Source of the DNA: Acanthacorydalis orientalis
Lineage: Eukaryota > Arthropoda > Insecta > Megaloptera > Corydalidae
Reading direction: 5' to 3'
Assembly (NCBI GenBank): GCA_034766995.1
Contig: CM068316.1
Coordinates: forward strand, 14,153,000 to 14,216,999
DNA: 64,000 nucleotides
A program made the translations under genes and the position numbers. A model generated the notes under the pieces. That model made no database searches, had not been told where the DNA came from, and was given only the letters and a program-made list of their open reading frames with translations. Below are positions 11,709-24,258 of the stretch, one piece after another; position 1 is the first letter of the stretch; each line of letters begins with the position of its first letter.

Positions 11709-14246
11709 CGTATATCCTACATTTCAAGACTTATTTTAAAAGAAAAATAAATAATTCGTCTATTCTTCATTTTGTTTATTAAAGCATTTCTCTGAAAATT
11801 TTGGAACAGAAATACAATTCAATTAGTTTATTTTTGAATTCTCTATAAAATAAACAGAATTTAGTTCCTGCTACCGAACACCTACAATATGTATTTTTGT
11901 TTGTTTTCTATTGTAAGATTTTTTCTGGTTGAAAATAAACTTGTATAGAACAAATTCAATTACACAAAAAGCTCATTTTAATCGTTTCAAAACATTAAAA
12001 GTTACATTTTATAAGTTTTTTCGAGTGATACAAAAATGTAATTAATTTCTATACATTAAATTTATGACATATTTTCGTACAAGTTATAAAATACATGGAA
12101 AAGATACTGTTGAATGTTAAATAACTGTTTTCATAGACTATTACTATCACAAAATTGAATAATTTAAAACTTGTGGGTTTCTAATTTTTTAATATTATGT
12201 CATAACAATAAAATACGATAAACATTAATCTCAAGACGTATATTAACAAAAAATGTTCTTAAAACAGAGGGTTTTAATGTTGATTAATAATTTAGAGATT
12301 CGATAAAACCTAAAACAGGTGAAAAAATATTTATCATTGCATTGATGACTTTATTTTGACGTTTTTGGCCAACATCGCAATACTACTTATATATTTCTAG
12401 CTCAACAACGATCAACATTCAACAAACTACATATACATATACATATATATATAGATCTCTTATAATTTTGTAAACATTGGGAAGAAAAGAAACCTACTCA
12501 GTGACAAATAACGAAGTAGAAGAAGCTAAAGCCTGAAATTATTTTGTACGATAAAAACAGAAATGTAGCAAATATATTTACTGGTAGAGATCGATAGGTG
12601 GACGAAACAAGTCGTCAAATTAGAATAACAGATTCTAAGCAATACTAACAAAATTCAAAAATAGATGAAGAGATGAGTTGATTGCTACAGCAGGTGGAAC
12701 ATAAACTAAATATGCCTATAATTACATAAATAAACACACGATAGAGAGAAATGGAAACAGCCAGGTGAAGTTTTTTTATAGTTGGATATATACAAACATC
12801 TATACATACATATATATATATATATATATAAATTTTCTTGCTTATAACTGTATATATAAGGAAATCAACGTAAATTAGCATTAGATGTAACTACCTTAAA
12901 TATATTACTACTGCTTTATTGCTAATTTATTCAAGATAGCGCGCTCGTGATTAAAGTTTTTCCACAATACTAACAGAAATCGCAATACAAACATGACATT
13001 TATTTTGAATTGTTCTTACGCGATTACTTTAATGATTTTTTTTATTGTTATTTTATCTTTCGAGTGTATAAAATTTGACACATTTATAAGATTTATCGCT
13101 TGGAGTATAGTTAGTAGAATTTAAATGGATGAAATGCATTTTCATATACCTTTTGGTAAACAATTAATGAAATAATATATTTTATATGTTCAACTATAAA
13201 AATACAATAATTATATATTTTTAATAAATTCTGGGCCTTAAAGACATCAAATGTCGACGTGCCTTTAAACCTTAAATAACTAACTAACATTTAATAAATT
13301 GTGCTTTTTTTAAATATTAAAATTTACTATTATTACAAATAAAATATCAATTTATAATTAATAAGCATATTTAACTAACAATAAGTTTCTGCCTGAATAA
13401 ATTAACTTTGACAAATTAATTTTCCTCTCACTCTAACAGCTTAATATGTTTTAATGACATAAAAAAATGTTTGCTAATATGATCAGAGTGTTTGCTAATA
13501 TGAATTATTACTAAATATTATTTTTTCTCCTAAAAGGTTTAATAGCTTTAATCTTAAATTAATAACTAGATTTATTTCTAACAAATAATAACAAAATGAA
13601 AATATGAATAATATATTTTCCTGGTAATTTTCGTCCTTAAAATGTAGTTTATAATTTAAAATAAAAATTATCTAATCAGTATTTGTATTTAAGTTCGTTT
13701 AGTAGATATTTTGTTATTTATATATCTCTACGTTTTCGAATATATTATGTTTTATTTAAAAATGTTGTTATTTGCATTGTAATAATTCCTGAGAGCGTTT
13801 AAATACAAAAAAATAAAATAATTTATGTAAATTATCGTTTTGAACAAAATGGCATTTCTATTTAAATGCGCATAATCAACAAATGAACAATAATAATTTA
13901 TTGAAAATTGACCAAAACTTTTTTCTAGTTTATAAGATTATTGAAAAATTTGGTTTTTAAACTAAATGTATTTTGAGTTGAAAAAATCAAGTAAACCTAA
14001 TTTCCAGATTTCGAATAATTTAAATTACTAAAAATATGATAGCAATCGAAACATTAAATTTCTTTTCCCACAAAAAGTTTAAAAAGAATAAAAAATCACA
14101 AAAAAAAACAATAACTTCTTACAATTGACATTTCAGAAGTTGAATACCTCTAAGAAAATACTTAAGTTTTAATATAATGTTTAATATATGTTTTATATTA
14201 GAGAACTGAAGAGTTTTTTGAACATAAAAAAATTGTTCTTAATATA
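11325..14246. other. AT-rich DNA without recognisable gene
   Basis: Holds a (TA)n tract at 11655-11706 and a shorter TA/CA tract near 12800-12830. No coding frame, RNA gene or transposon terminus was recognised. Confidence 0.5.
11655..11706. repeat. (TA)n microsatellite
   Basis: Uninterrupted TA run of about 50 bp; source of the Tyr-Ile run in the minus-strand ORF at 11533-11727. Confidence 0.95.
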
Positions 14247-14735
14247 TTAGGCGTGAAATTTAATTCTGTGCCTTTAAATACAATCAATCATAATTTTGTT
14301 ATTAATTAAAATATTTTCTTATAGTTTTAGGATTTTTAAGTGCCAACCTTATCAATTATAAATACTGAATATCTTGGCCAAGCAGGTGGTTTAAATTCCG
14401 AAAAGTAGCATATAAGCTCTTGGATACTTTTCATATTGCAGTTCAGAAAAAATGCTGCCTACCCCGCAAGAATGATTTGTTCAGCTTTGAGGAAAAGTGT
14501 CATGATGCATAAAATATTCAAAAAATGATAAAATAGTAGAAGAGGTCCGAAAATGCATTACATTTCATCGGCTCAAAGCAGTCATCTTTTTACGATAAGG
14601 GGTTCGTCAGTTATCAGACAGATAGAGCAAAGTTATACAAAACAAACGGATATATTTTGAGGATTCAAATGTATTCCATTTTTCGTAAACATTCATTTTT
14701 TATAAAAAAGGCACCGAATTAACTTGTACATCTAA
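14247..14735 (+). mobile_element. Nonautonomous mariner-like family 2, copy 2 (489 bp)
   Basis: TA-flanked. The left end is TTAGGCGTGAAATTTAATTC and the right end reads GCACCGAATTAACTTGTACA followed by TCTAA, the inverse of the family terminus TTAGGTGTACAAATTAATTC. In the plus sense, the sequence next to the right terminus reads FYDKGFVSYQTDRAKLYK then TNGYIL, resembling the C-terminus of mariner transposases (FYDKGI...RW.K.I...G.YF). A cysteine-containing segment KCCLPRKNDLFSFEEKCHDA lies upstream, followed by stops. This is the opposite orientation to copies 1 and 3. Confidence 0.75.
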
Positions 14736-14805
14736 TACTTAATAAAAACCTATTAATCGAAATTATTATTTGTCAAGAAATTTGTTCTAAGTCAGTTTCA
14801 TTTCA

Positions 14806-14861
<56 letters not shown>

Positions 14862-15434
14862 TTTAATATTTTAATGTATATTTAATAGACTAGTATAACT
14901 AAACACCACTTAAAATAAACCGCCTACTTAGTATTGAAACAAATCTGATAAACCCACACTTGAAGAACCGGCGATTGAAAACAACAATAAACTTAACGTG
15001 TGAATTTCTATTTTCATCATAGTTCAAAAAACATATAAACAATGCTTCGTTGCACACATCAACTTAAGTTTATATTATCAAGAAACGTGACAAGCATCAA
15101 TATGTCTATATATATGAACACGTCAATAACAGTATATGTTTTCCACTTAACATACAAATTTATTATATCGTTCGAACATTTTTTATTACAAATTTTTTTA
15201 CTGAAGTAGTGAACTTTGCACGCATTTTAAAGCATCATTTGACGCTACTAAATTATTTGCATGTATGTATAAAATAGAATTATTTATTTTTATACCTTAT
15301 TTTAAAGTTACAAATTTTTTATTGAAATAAAATATGCTAATAATAAACTCTGTTTTCCTTTTTATTTATTACTAAGAAATATTTATTTATTTTCAGTATT
15401 TATTTATAAAAAATTAATATATATATATATATAC

Positions 15435-15503
<69 letters not shown>

Positions 15504-15546
15504 CATTTATATATATATATGTACATTTATATATATATATATATAC

Positions 15547-15626
<80 letters not shown>

Positions 15627-15822
15627 GTATTCGTAAATATACAAGTGACACGAGAAAGGTCTATCATATGTTAACAACGAGTTCTAGGAAAAATTCTATA
15701 GAATCTCTGAACATCTGAAATATTTCCGCTTTCAATATATCGTCTTGGATTTATTTTAAACAATGTAGGGTATTAAATTATTGTTTCAGCTGTCAATCAA
15801 AAAAAAGAAAGAACTATTAGTT
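14736..15822. other. AT-rich DNA with large microsatellite cluster
   Basis: Contains (TA)n at 14813-14857 and a compound TA/TTTA array at 15417-15619. No gene recognised. Confidence 0.6.
15417..15619. repeat. Compound (TA)n microsatellite, about 200 bp
   Basis: Alternating TA runs punctuated by TACATTTATA and TATAAATATAAATA units. It gives rise to a spurious minus-strand ORF of Tyr-Ile repeats. Confidence 0.95.
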
Positions 15823-15826
15823 TTAA

Positions 15827-15898
15827 CTCCTAAAGTAGGTATGATAAATATATCCGTTCGTAAGCAGTCGGGCACGCGCAAAATACCCAGTTAAAGGG
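15827..15898. mobile_element. Possible 72-bp piggyBac-like miniature element
   Basis: A segment bracketed by TTAA on both sides (15823-15826 and 15899-15902). Its termini are imperfect inverted repeats: CTCCTAAAGTAGGTAT on the left against CCCTTTAACTGGGTAT on the right, read inward. CCCTTT next to TTAA resembles the end of the element at 34822-34965. The interior (GCAGTCGGGCACGCG) is strikingly G+C-rich for this window. It is very short and single-copy here, so the call is tentative. Confidence 0.4.
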
Positions 15899-16370
15899 TT
15901 AAGTAAGAGCACTTATTTAAAAAATATTTATAATTTCGTACAGTATCACAATACAGTTCTAACACTGTAACAATTCACTTTTATAAATGAATTATTTTTT
16001 CATCACTCACAAAAACTTTTTCTGATCAGAAATGTTTAATAATCATTACTGATCATTTTTGATTGTTGTTTACATGCATTTTAAGGGCAAGGCCGTCATC
16101 TCCATACCGCTAATTTATAAACTAATATACATTAATGATATATTGAACATTCTGTATAGAAAACTTTTGTGTGATTTGTGGTATAGAAAAATAATTCGTG
16201 TATTATAACACGCATAAGTTTATGAGTTATATTATTAGTTCGATTGATATTTACCATAAATCTACAATAGTTGAAAATGGAACAAAAGAAAATATTTTTA
16301 TACAAACTTGTTTCATAAAATTTCTCCAAGAACATGCTGTTAATATAAATGGTTTTGATTAGGACATATA

Positions 16371-17627
16371 TTGGGTCACCCCATAAGAGACACGATAGTC
16401 TCAAAGATGAAAATGTATGATGTAATATTAGCAATTATTACAATAACTTATCAAATGCATATTTTGCTCAATTGTATGTAATGTTTTCTTATTCTTATCT
16501 TGGAAATTTAGCAGTAAACATAAAAATTTACAAAATAAAATATTAGTGATGATCAAAACAGCTTATTAGGCACATTTTACTTTGGAAGTTTCGTCAGGGC
16601 AATAACGCTATAACTGCATTGAAAATTGTGGGAAATTTATGGTTCAAATATTATTAGACTTAATAAAGGACAAAAATGGTTTCAACGATTTCAATCTTGG
16701 AACTTCAACCTTGAAGATGTGGAAATCTTAGGATGTCCTCAAAAGTATGATGATGTGATCCTCCGAACACTAGTGAAACAACATCCTAGTTCAACAGTAG
16801 AAAAATTAATGAAAAAACTCAAATCAACACATTCAACTATTATCAGTACTTGAAAATGATTGGTAAGATTTCAAAGCTGGGTCAATGAATTCCGCGCGAG
16901 TTATCGAATGTTAATTTAAAACAACGTATGGATATTTGCAATTCTCATTTATGCCGTTTGCAAAATGATTCTTTTCTGAACAGAATTGTTACTGGTGATG
17001 AAAAATTGATTGTTTATAACAATATTAAACGTCTAATACAATGAGTTGACCGCAACGAAACACTATCTTCAACTGCGAAAAGAGGGATTCATCCAAAAAA
17101 TGTTATATTGTGCGTTTGGTGGGATATAGAAGGAATTATCCATTACGAGCTATTACCAGAGAATCAGACAATCACAAAAGATTTATATTGTGAACAACTT
17201 GTATGGATAAAATAATCCATTAATGAGAAACGACCAGCATTAGGCAACAGAATGGACGTAATTTTTCACCACAACAACGTCCGTCCTCACACGGCACGTG
17301 AAACCGTACAAAAACTAAGGTAATTTGAATGGGAAGTTTGACTCATCCACCATATTCCCTTGACCTAACACCATCGGATTATCATCTGTTCCGTAGTCTT
17401 CAAAATAACATCAATGGAAAACAGCTTAATACAGAGAGTGATGTCCGAATGGAGCTCACTCACAGGCAAAAGTTTTATCCTCAAGTTATTGATAACTTAA
17501 AATTAAAATGGAAAGAAGTTGTAAATAATAACAAAAAATATTCTTTTCATCAAAATTGAAACGTTAATTCTTTTCTCTCTTTCGAAACTTATTTTAAAAA
17601 GCAAACATTACACATGGAATGACTCAA
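16371..17627 (+). pseudogene. End-to-end fossil mariner, irritans-like (about 1257 bp)
   Basis: Inverted ends TTGGGTCACCCCATAAGAGA (left) and, read inward from the right, TTGAGTCATTCCATGTGTAA, flanked by TATA/TA. The length is typical for mariner. Between them runs a decayed transposase from about 16550 to 17560. Order of remnants: WKFRQGNNAITALKI, KWFQRFQSWNFNLED, LVKQHPSSTVEKL, HSTIIST, then VTGDEKLIVY with the first catalytic Asp at 16997-16999. Next are WWDIEGIIHYELLP and FHHNNVRPHTAR, where the second Asp is Asn (AAC, 17273-17275). THPPYSLDLTPSDYHLF holds the third Asp at 17377-17379. The second-to-third spacing is 104 nt, one base short of the 105 expected for DD34D, so one base is lost. 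Several stops also occur. Inactive. Confidence 0.93.
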
Positions 17628-18134
17628 TATATAAAACAATTTATTACCTTTATTATTGTCTCAATTTTTTTATTTCCAAATTTATTTATTTTTTTGTATC
17701 AAATTTTGTTTTCCAAATTTATTTATTTATTTTTTTGTTTCCAAATTTAAATATAATACAATTTGTTGTATTAAATATTTTTAAAATAATTATCTATCTG
17801 TATTTTCAATTTTTATTTAATATTTAATATATAACAAATACATTAGTGAAAAGTGATTTTAACGAGATTTGCCATTAACATACAAAATACATTACATAAT
17901 AAAAAAAAATTTTAAATAATGAAAGCCCAAAATGTACATTTTATTGTGTAGGTTTTTTTGGAATGTAATAACAATCATCTACACACAATTCATATTAAAT
18001 ATTCGTTTTCATATTCACAGAATATGAATAACTGATTTGTTTTCATGTTAAAAAATAGAAAAAATAAATAAAGAACATACATTTATGAAAATGAATACTT
18101 TATGTGCATGGTTTTTAATAATTTAATATAGTGT

Positions 18135-18192
<58 letters not shown>

Positions 18193-18378
18193 CTTTATTT
18201 TCCAACTAATTTTGAGCTGACTAAACATGAAATTTAAAAAATAATGAACAGTGAAATTTAGTCGAATTGTTAATTAGTTACATGGAACAGAAAGAAATAT
18301 ATTATGAATTGAAATCATTTTTGATATTTCTTTCAGAAGTCAAATCAATAAACACGTTGTAAAATATTAGTTATATTA
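17628..18378. other. AT-rich spacer
   Basis: Low-complexity T-rich DNA with repeated ATTTATTTATTTTTTTG-like units near 17670-17750 and a (TA)n tract at 18132-18191. No gene seen. Confidence 0.6.
18132..18191. repeat. (TA)n microsatellite
   Basis: About 60 bp of TA with one AAAT interruption. Confidence 0.95.
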
Positions 18379-18934
18379 TTAGGTTGGCAGAAAAATAATT
18401 GCGGTTTATGACCTTCAAATTCATATACATTTTTTAATTTAAGTGGTTATGAAGTGGCCCAGAACTGTTGGATGACTAACGTCTAAATTTTGTGCAAGTT
18501 CTCAAATTGTTGTGCGTGGTTTTGATTCGACTGACGCATTCAATTAGTCGTTGTGAACTGAAGAAAGACGGCTGCGACCTTCATCATCTTCAAGGCTCTC
18601 ATCCCCAGTACGAAATTTTTAGAATCACTATTGCACCGTTTTCTCTTTAACACTAGTCACACCAAAAGCACCGTTCAGTTTACGAGCAGTTTATGCTGTT
18701 TTCCCGACCATTTTCAACTCATACAAAAAATTTGCTCTTTTCAATCTTTAATTCAATAGCCCAAGTTGAAGCAAAATTAATAATAAAACTAAATTCGATG
18801 TTACCAAAATACAGACCGAAAAATGCACTTTAAAATAGTATTAACATAAACACATTGAAATGACACTTTCATTGAAAATATATAAAGTTAGAATTTGAAA
18901 AACAAAACCAGCAATTATTTTCCTACCAACTTAA
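18379..18934 (-). mobile_element. Cecropia-type mariner, HTH-only deletion derivative (copy D, 556 bp)
   Basis: TA-flanked, with TTAGGTTGGCAGAAAAATAA at the left and TTTCCTACCAACTTAA at the right. Read on the minus strand, the N-terminal coding remnant keeps frame over the start region (EQIRANFLYELKMVGK). It then decays through KLNGAFGVTS, DSKNFVLG and EDDEGR. The end of the remnant joins the opposite terminus without a catalytic domain. Its termini are among the best preserved of the family, matching the TTAGGTTGG start and AATTGCGGTTT block known from Hsmar1-like elements. Confidence 0.85.
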
Positions 18935-19471
18935 TACATATATAAACTATTCATTTTAATTTCAAGAGGTTGAATAGGTGATTGAGTTTATAATTTCTTT
19001 AATATGATTAATTTAATAAAAATACATTTATTTTTTTGTTTATAAAATATTGAATCATTTTTTTCATTGAAATTGTAATTGTTTGTTTTTATATTTTTAA
19101 TTTCATTGATTTATTGTGCTCTCCGACTTGTTCTCTGAATTCAGTTGGATCATTGTTGAAATATTCTACAACTGGTTCTATTCTTGAAACATCTTTTATA
19201 TTTTTTGCTAAGAAGAATGATACCAAAAGTTAACTTAAGGGCTAAAGCTGGTCAGGTAGAATACTTCCTAGATGATTCAAGAGAACCAAGTCGAAAAGAT
19301 AATTTTTTTTTTCATATAATTTAGTAGATACAAATAATTCAACGTACTTTATTAAAAGCATTTTTTATTACAGAAACTGTAATGTAAATATTTGAGAATT
19401 ATGTTTGTGAAATAATCTAAATATTTTAAATATTAAAAAATAAATTATATTACATTATAATAAAATGTATT

Positions 19472-19519
<48 letters not shown>

Positions 19520-20557
19520 AAATTGATAAGAATAATTGGTAATTTAATGAATAAAAATTTTAAATGGTCTATTTTATATTAAATTGAATTATTACTGAAC
19601 TTGAAATTAATTAATGGCTACAACTTCATTTCACAGTTGTACTTTACTTCGTTTTAATTTTAGTTTCTTCAAGAAACGGAACAAATTTACTGAATTTTAT
19701 GAACATTATTTATATCAACGATTCTCCAAATTTGCAATATAATTCATTAATATTCTAAATACATTTTAGATTTGAAACCCTTTCTCTTTAATTCAAATTA
19801 ATAAAGTTGAAATTCTATAATAAATATATATATATTACAAAATGTGATACTGTATACTTTATTGTAAGTAGATGAAAAAAATTGGAAAATTATTATGTAT
19901 TTTTATTTGAAAATATCAACTTGTTTACTGCTACATAACTTTTTAAAATTAGTTTTCATAGACGAGAAAGATAGTTTTATTTCTCATTCCACATTGACTT
20001 TTTATCATTATTTGCTTTTGATTATAAAAAATACAGATAGTTTTAACTTTTCGAAACAAGATGTTGCATTAAGTTTCCTATCTATAATTTATGAATAGGC
20101 TTATTTTTGCGAGAGAGGAAAGGAACTTCTGTCTTGTGATTAATTAGTGAAGCAAATGTCAATACCTCCCGGAAATTTAACCTTCATTTTTTACAAACAA
20201 TAAAGATAATCTATATGGATTTTATCCTATTTTTTAAAACTGAACTAAACTCAATTACCGGTACCACCTATGTACATAATGTTTTTGTCACACGAAAGAA
20301 AGAGGCCATAAAATATTTATCTTAATAAAAATAATTTATTACAATGCAAATATTGTTTCTTATTAAAATAAATAAGTCTATTTTTTTGTATTTATTAATA
20401 TATATATATATATATATACATACATGTATATATATATATATATACCTAAAACGCTAATTATTTTTTTATTAAATTTTAAATTACAAGTTTTATGAACTTT
20501 GTTAGGTTAGTTATAAAACTGTTCAAATAAAAAATATGTAAAAAAATATATAAATAC

Positions 20558-20602
<45 letters not shown>

Positions 20603-21600
20603 GTGTAAAATATAATCAAATTATATAACTTTTATTAAGTAGAATTATATCCCTTAATGTGTTTAAAAATAATTAACTTAAAAAATGAAATATTTGTCCT
20701 AAATAGATATTTTTATTATTATTTGAAAATTTTAATTTTTAAAGTAAATTTCATTATCTAATAAATTGGATATAATTTGAAGATGTAAATTTTATGAATG
20801 CATTTAAATTGTTGGTATCTATCTATCTATTTTTCAATATATATATATATAAATAAATTTTCGAGTACAATTATTTGTACTTATAGTTTATAAAATATAA
20901 TTTTATTTGTGATTATTACTTAAATTTTACTTTTTAAAAGTGTGTTACTATTTAAAAAAAGTATCAAACTAAAAAATTAATAAAAATAATGAGAACCATA
21001 TTGGACAGATAAGTTATATTTACGAACAATGTTTTTTGAAACTTTACCAACAAATGTGAAATAAACCAAATGACAATTAAATGATGAGATTGAATTTTAT
21101 GAAGTTAAAAAAGCATGTACTTTTAAAAATAAAATGTTAATGATTTTAAATTTAAATACTAACAAGATCTTCACATGTCAATAGAATGTATTACAGTTTA
21201 TGTTTGAAATAATAAACTAATCCAAAACTATTTACATCTGTAAATATTTATAACTCGCAAATATGTGAACTTCAGTTCGATTCAATGTTATAAATATATG
21301 TAAAAGCATCATAAATTCGTAGTGTAAATGTTCTAATTTTAATATTGTTTAATAAACTATGACTGCTTCTATATATTTATGACAAGAGAAAGAAAATTCA
21401 TTTACAATAAACTGTTTCAACAGTGTTGAAGAATTCGATCAGAAACTAAATTTTCATGAATATACAAATAGCCATAAATAATTTTATATTGAGTATTTAG
21501 AGTCGAATTCAAACGACAATTTATATACAAATATATTAACGTTATTATTAATAACAACAACTCACTGAATATATATATTTATAAACCGTACAAAATAGAA
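18935..21600. other. AT-rich DNA with microsatellites
   Basis: TA tracts at 19472-19518, 20397-20443 and 20560-20600. The 67-codon ORF at 19895-20098 has no recognisable features. No gene called. Confidence 0.55.
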
Positions 21601-21639
21601 CAAATCGGAATCGTGAACGAACACTGTATTAAAAAAAAT

Positions 21640-21870
21640 ATGAAAACACGCACACACACACAACTAACACACGCGTAGTGTCTATCTAGACGAGTTATTT
21701 TTAATGTCTTTTATTTTGTTTGTAAAGCAGACGGAATTATTAAGTCTTAAATATTTCTACAAACACTGAACACAAAACTAGTGTCGAGACAGTATAAAAG
21801 CAGCAATTTCATTTTTGGCACTGCTCTCGGTGGACACAGCAGCGGTAACTGACGTATCTAAAAATAAACC
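21640..21870 (+). promoter_or_regulatory. Possible TATA-containing promoter in a CpG-bearing patch
   Basis: In otherwise AT-rich DNA this patch has a CACACACA run, several CpGs and a canonical TATAAAAG at 21793-21800. About 25-40 bp downstream comes G+C-richer sequence (GCACTGCTCTCGGTGGACAC). A GGTAACT that could serve as a splice donor follows at about 21845. No downstream coding exon could be identified, so this is only a spacing and composition argument. Confidence 0.25.
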
Positions 21871-24258
21871 AAGTATTTGGATGAAATGGGTCTCACACTG
21901 AATTCTTCATTATTATTAATAGTAGGTACGATGACTTGGGACCCTTATGAAACTCTTTTGTATAACAGAAAAAAAATGATGCTTTCTATATAAAATGAGC
22001 GTGTATACAAAATTAACAATACGCTAGGGGGTGAAAAGAACTCAAGTAAATTGCATGTTTTAATAGTAACTACGGTTTTATAAAGTTTTTATAACGTCTG
22101 AAACGTAATAGTGGTGATGGCTCTGAAATACATACGGGTTGTGCAGACAATGTTTAATTATAAATTGAAATACTTGGCTGAAAACAGACATACGTTCGTT
22201 TTTTTTTCAGAAAATAAGCAAAAAAATACACAAAGTTAAGGACACTGTGACATACAGGATAGCGTTGTAGTTTTAATTGAAAAACTAAAAGAGAGAAAAA
22301 AATAAAAAAAAATTTTGTCCACTTGTTTGCTTAGTATGAAAACAAATAGCTTATGAATTCAATGCAGAAGAAATAAAACAAACATATTTATGTACATATT
22401 CATACAGATATGTGTGTGTGTGTATATATATATATATATACACATACATACATATATATATATATATATACAAATTAACAACCGTTCTTGCTGATATAAT
22501 TTATTCTGAAAGCATACTATTTAAATTAATTTAAAAAATAATCAAAGTAAATTATACTTAAAATATTTTATACCACACATAAAAATGTCCAGACTGCATG
22601 ACACAAATAATAAACATTCTGTATGTAATTTGAATGCCAAATATAATACAAAGTACAACTATTTCAACCTAGTTTATTTCTAAATTTTTATACGTTTCCT
22701 CTGTTTATTTTTGTTTTGTTTTTTAACTTACACACTTTTTTGCTATTTATGTTTTCAACAGAGTATATCTGAATGTAATTTTATGACAGGATGATAAAAA
22801 TGTGTATTTTAAACACATGTTAATATTTTGTATTTCAATTAAAAAATCAATAACCAAAAATACTGATGAAAAAAACAAATAAGGAATGTGAGATTTTCAA
22901 TTAAGAGGTTAATAAGTCTGTCTTTTTTTAAAAAAATTATCAAAAATGCATTATAATTTTATTATTATTGTAAAGGAGGTTCATATTATTCTTAAGTGAC
23001 TCATAGACATGGGAATGAATCAATAAATTGATTAACAAAACCAATCTGTTTGTAAATAATATCCGACATAGACATGATAATATATCTGTCAATCTATTGG
23101 ATATACTTCTGTAAATTTACTCATTTGCATTTCATTTGAGTGTAGGTTAAGTGTTTCGTTTCATTGTTCATTTGAATCTTTTCAAATTATATTCGGATAT
23201 AATCAAAATGTCAAAAATTGGTAAGAAATGTAAAGGTATTATAACGATGATTCTTTTTGATACATGACAGGGAAAGATTAAACAAAATGAATAAAACAAT
23301 AATGGAAAGAAGGATTTCTAATATATTTTTCTATTAAAAAAATTGGGCAATATAGATATTTCTGATTTTAAAAACTACTTTGCTTATAATTCGCTTCTCT
23401 TTTAAATATTTACCTGTCTTAACCCCTTATATCCCATAATAATTTATTTTAACTTTCTCTAGCCTTAAACTTCCATAGCTCAATTCTTTTATATATTGAA
23501 ATAAATTTCATTAAAAACATTTTCTCAACTGCCACAATTATAATTTTATTATAAATTCTTCCATCAAAATGACAATTTGTTATCAGCCTTGCAAAGACTT
23601 TTTATCAATTGAAAGTGCGAATTGAGAAATCGATGCTCTTTTAAGTCAACTTTTCGACAATTTCTCAAAACGCTTTCTTGCCAATTTCACTGATTTGTCA
23701 ACCTTCTATCGCTAGATCTTTATTTTTATGGAACACATTATACATTGTAACATTATATTTATAATTAATAATTATTTGAATTTTAATAAGAGAAAACGAA
23801 AGATGTATCCAGTAATTTGTTCACTTTTTACAAAAAATTAATTTACATTTTCATAAGAAATTATTCCTTTTTAGTGAATTTAAATCTTTTATAGATCATT
23901 ATCTGTAAAATTTAAGTTCCTGCAGCATTGATTCAGTTGATGGATAGTTTGTTTGTAATTTAAAAAAATACTGTGTTATTTAATTCGATCTTTAATATAT
24001 ATGTTTAACTACCTATGGAGAATTTCAATGTGTCTGTATTTTGAATGGTTGATTATTATTGAAAAACATTTACTTTGATTTACTACAAAGAACCGTTTAT
24101 TTATTTAAGTTATATTACTCAAAACTGTCGCATAATGTACGTTATTATAGATTGTTAAATTAATTTTTATTCTTTAAAATTTATATAAGACTTCTTATTG
24201 TAGAACAAAAATAGTCTTGATAATGGTATATAGACAAATTAAAACATATATATATATA
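21871..24258. other. AT-rich DNA without recognisable gene
   Basis: TG/TA/CA microsatellite at 22409-22470. No coding frame, RNA gene or element termini recognised. Confidence 0.5.

Noticed and set aside
15400..15619. ORFs made of Tyr-Ile repeats over TA arrays (also 27216-27536, 30371-30577, 34316-34561, 38872-39057, 44677-44982, 48541-48796 and others)
   Set aside because: They are translations of (TA)n microsatellites, often open in two frames at once; no protein evidence.
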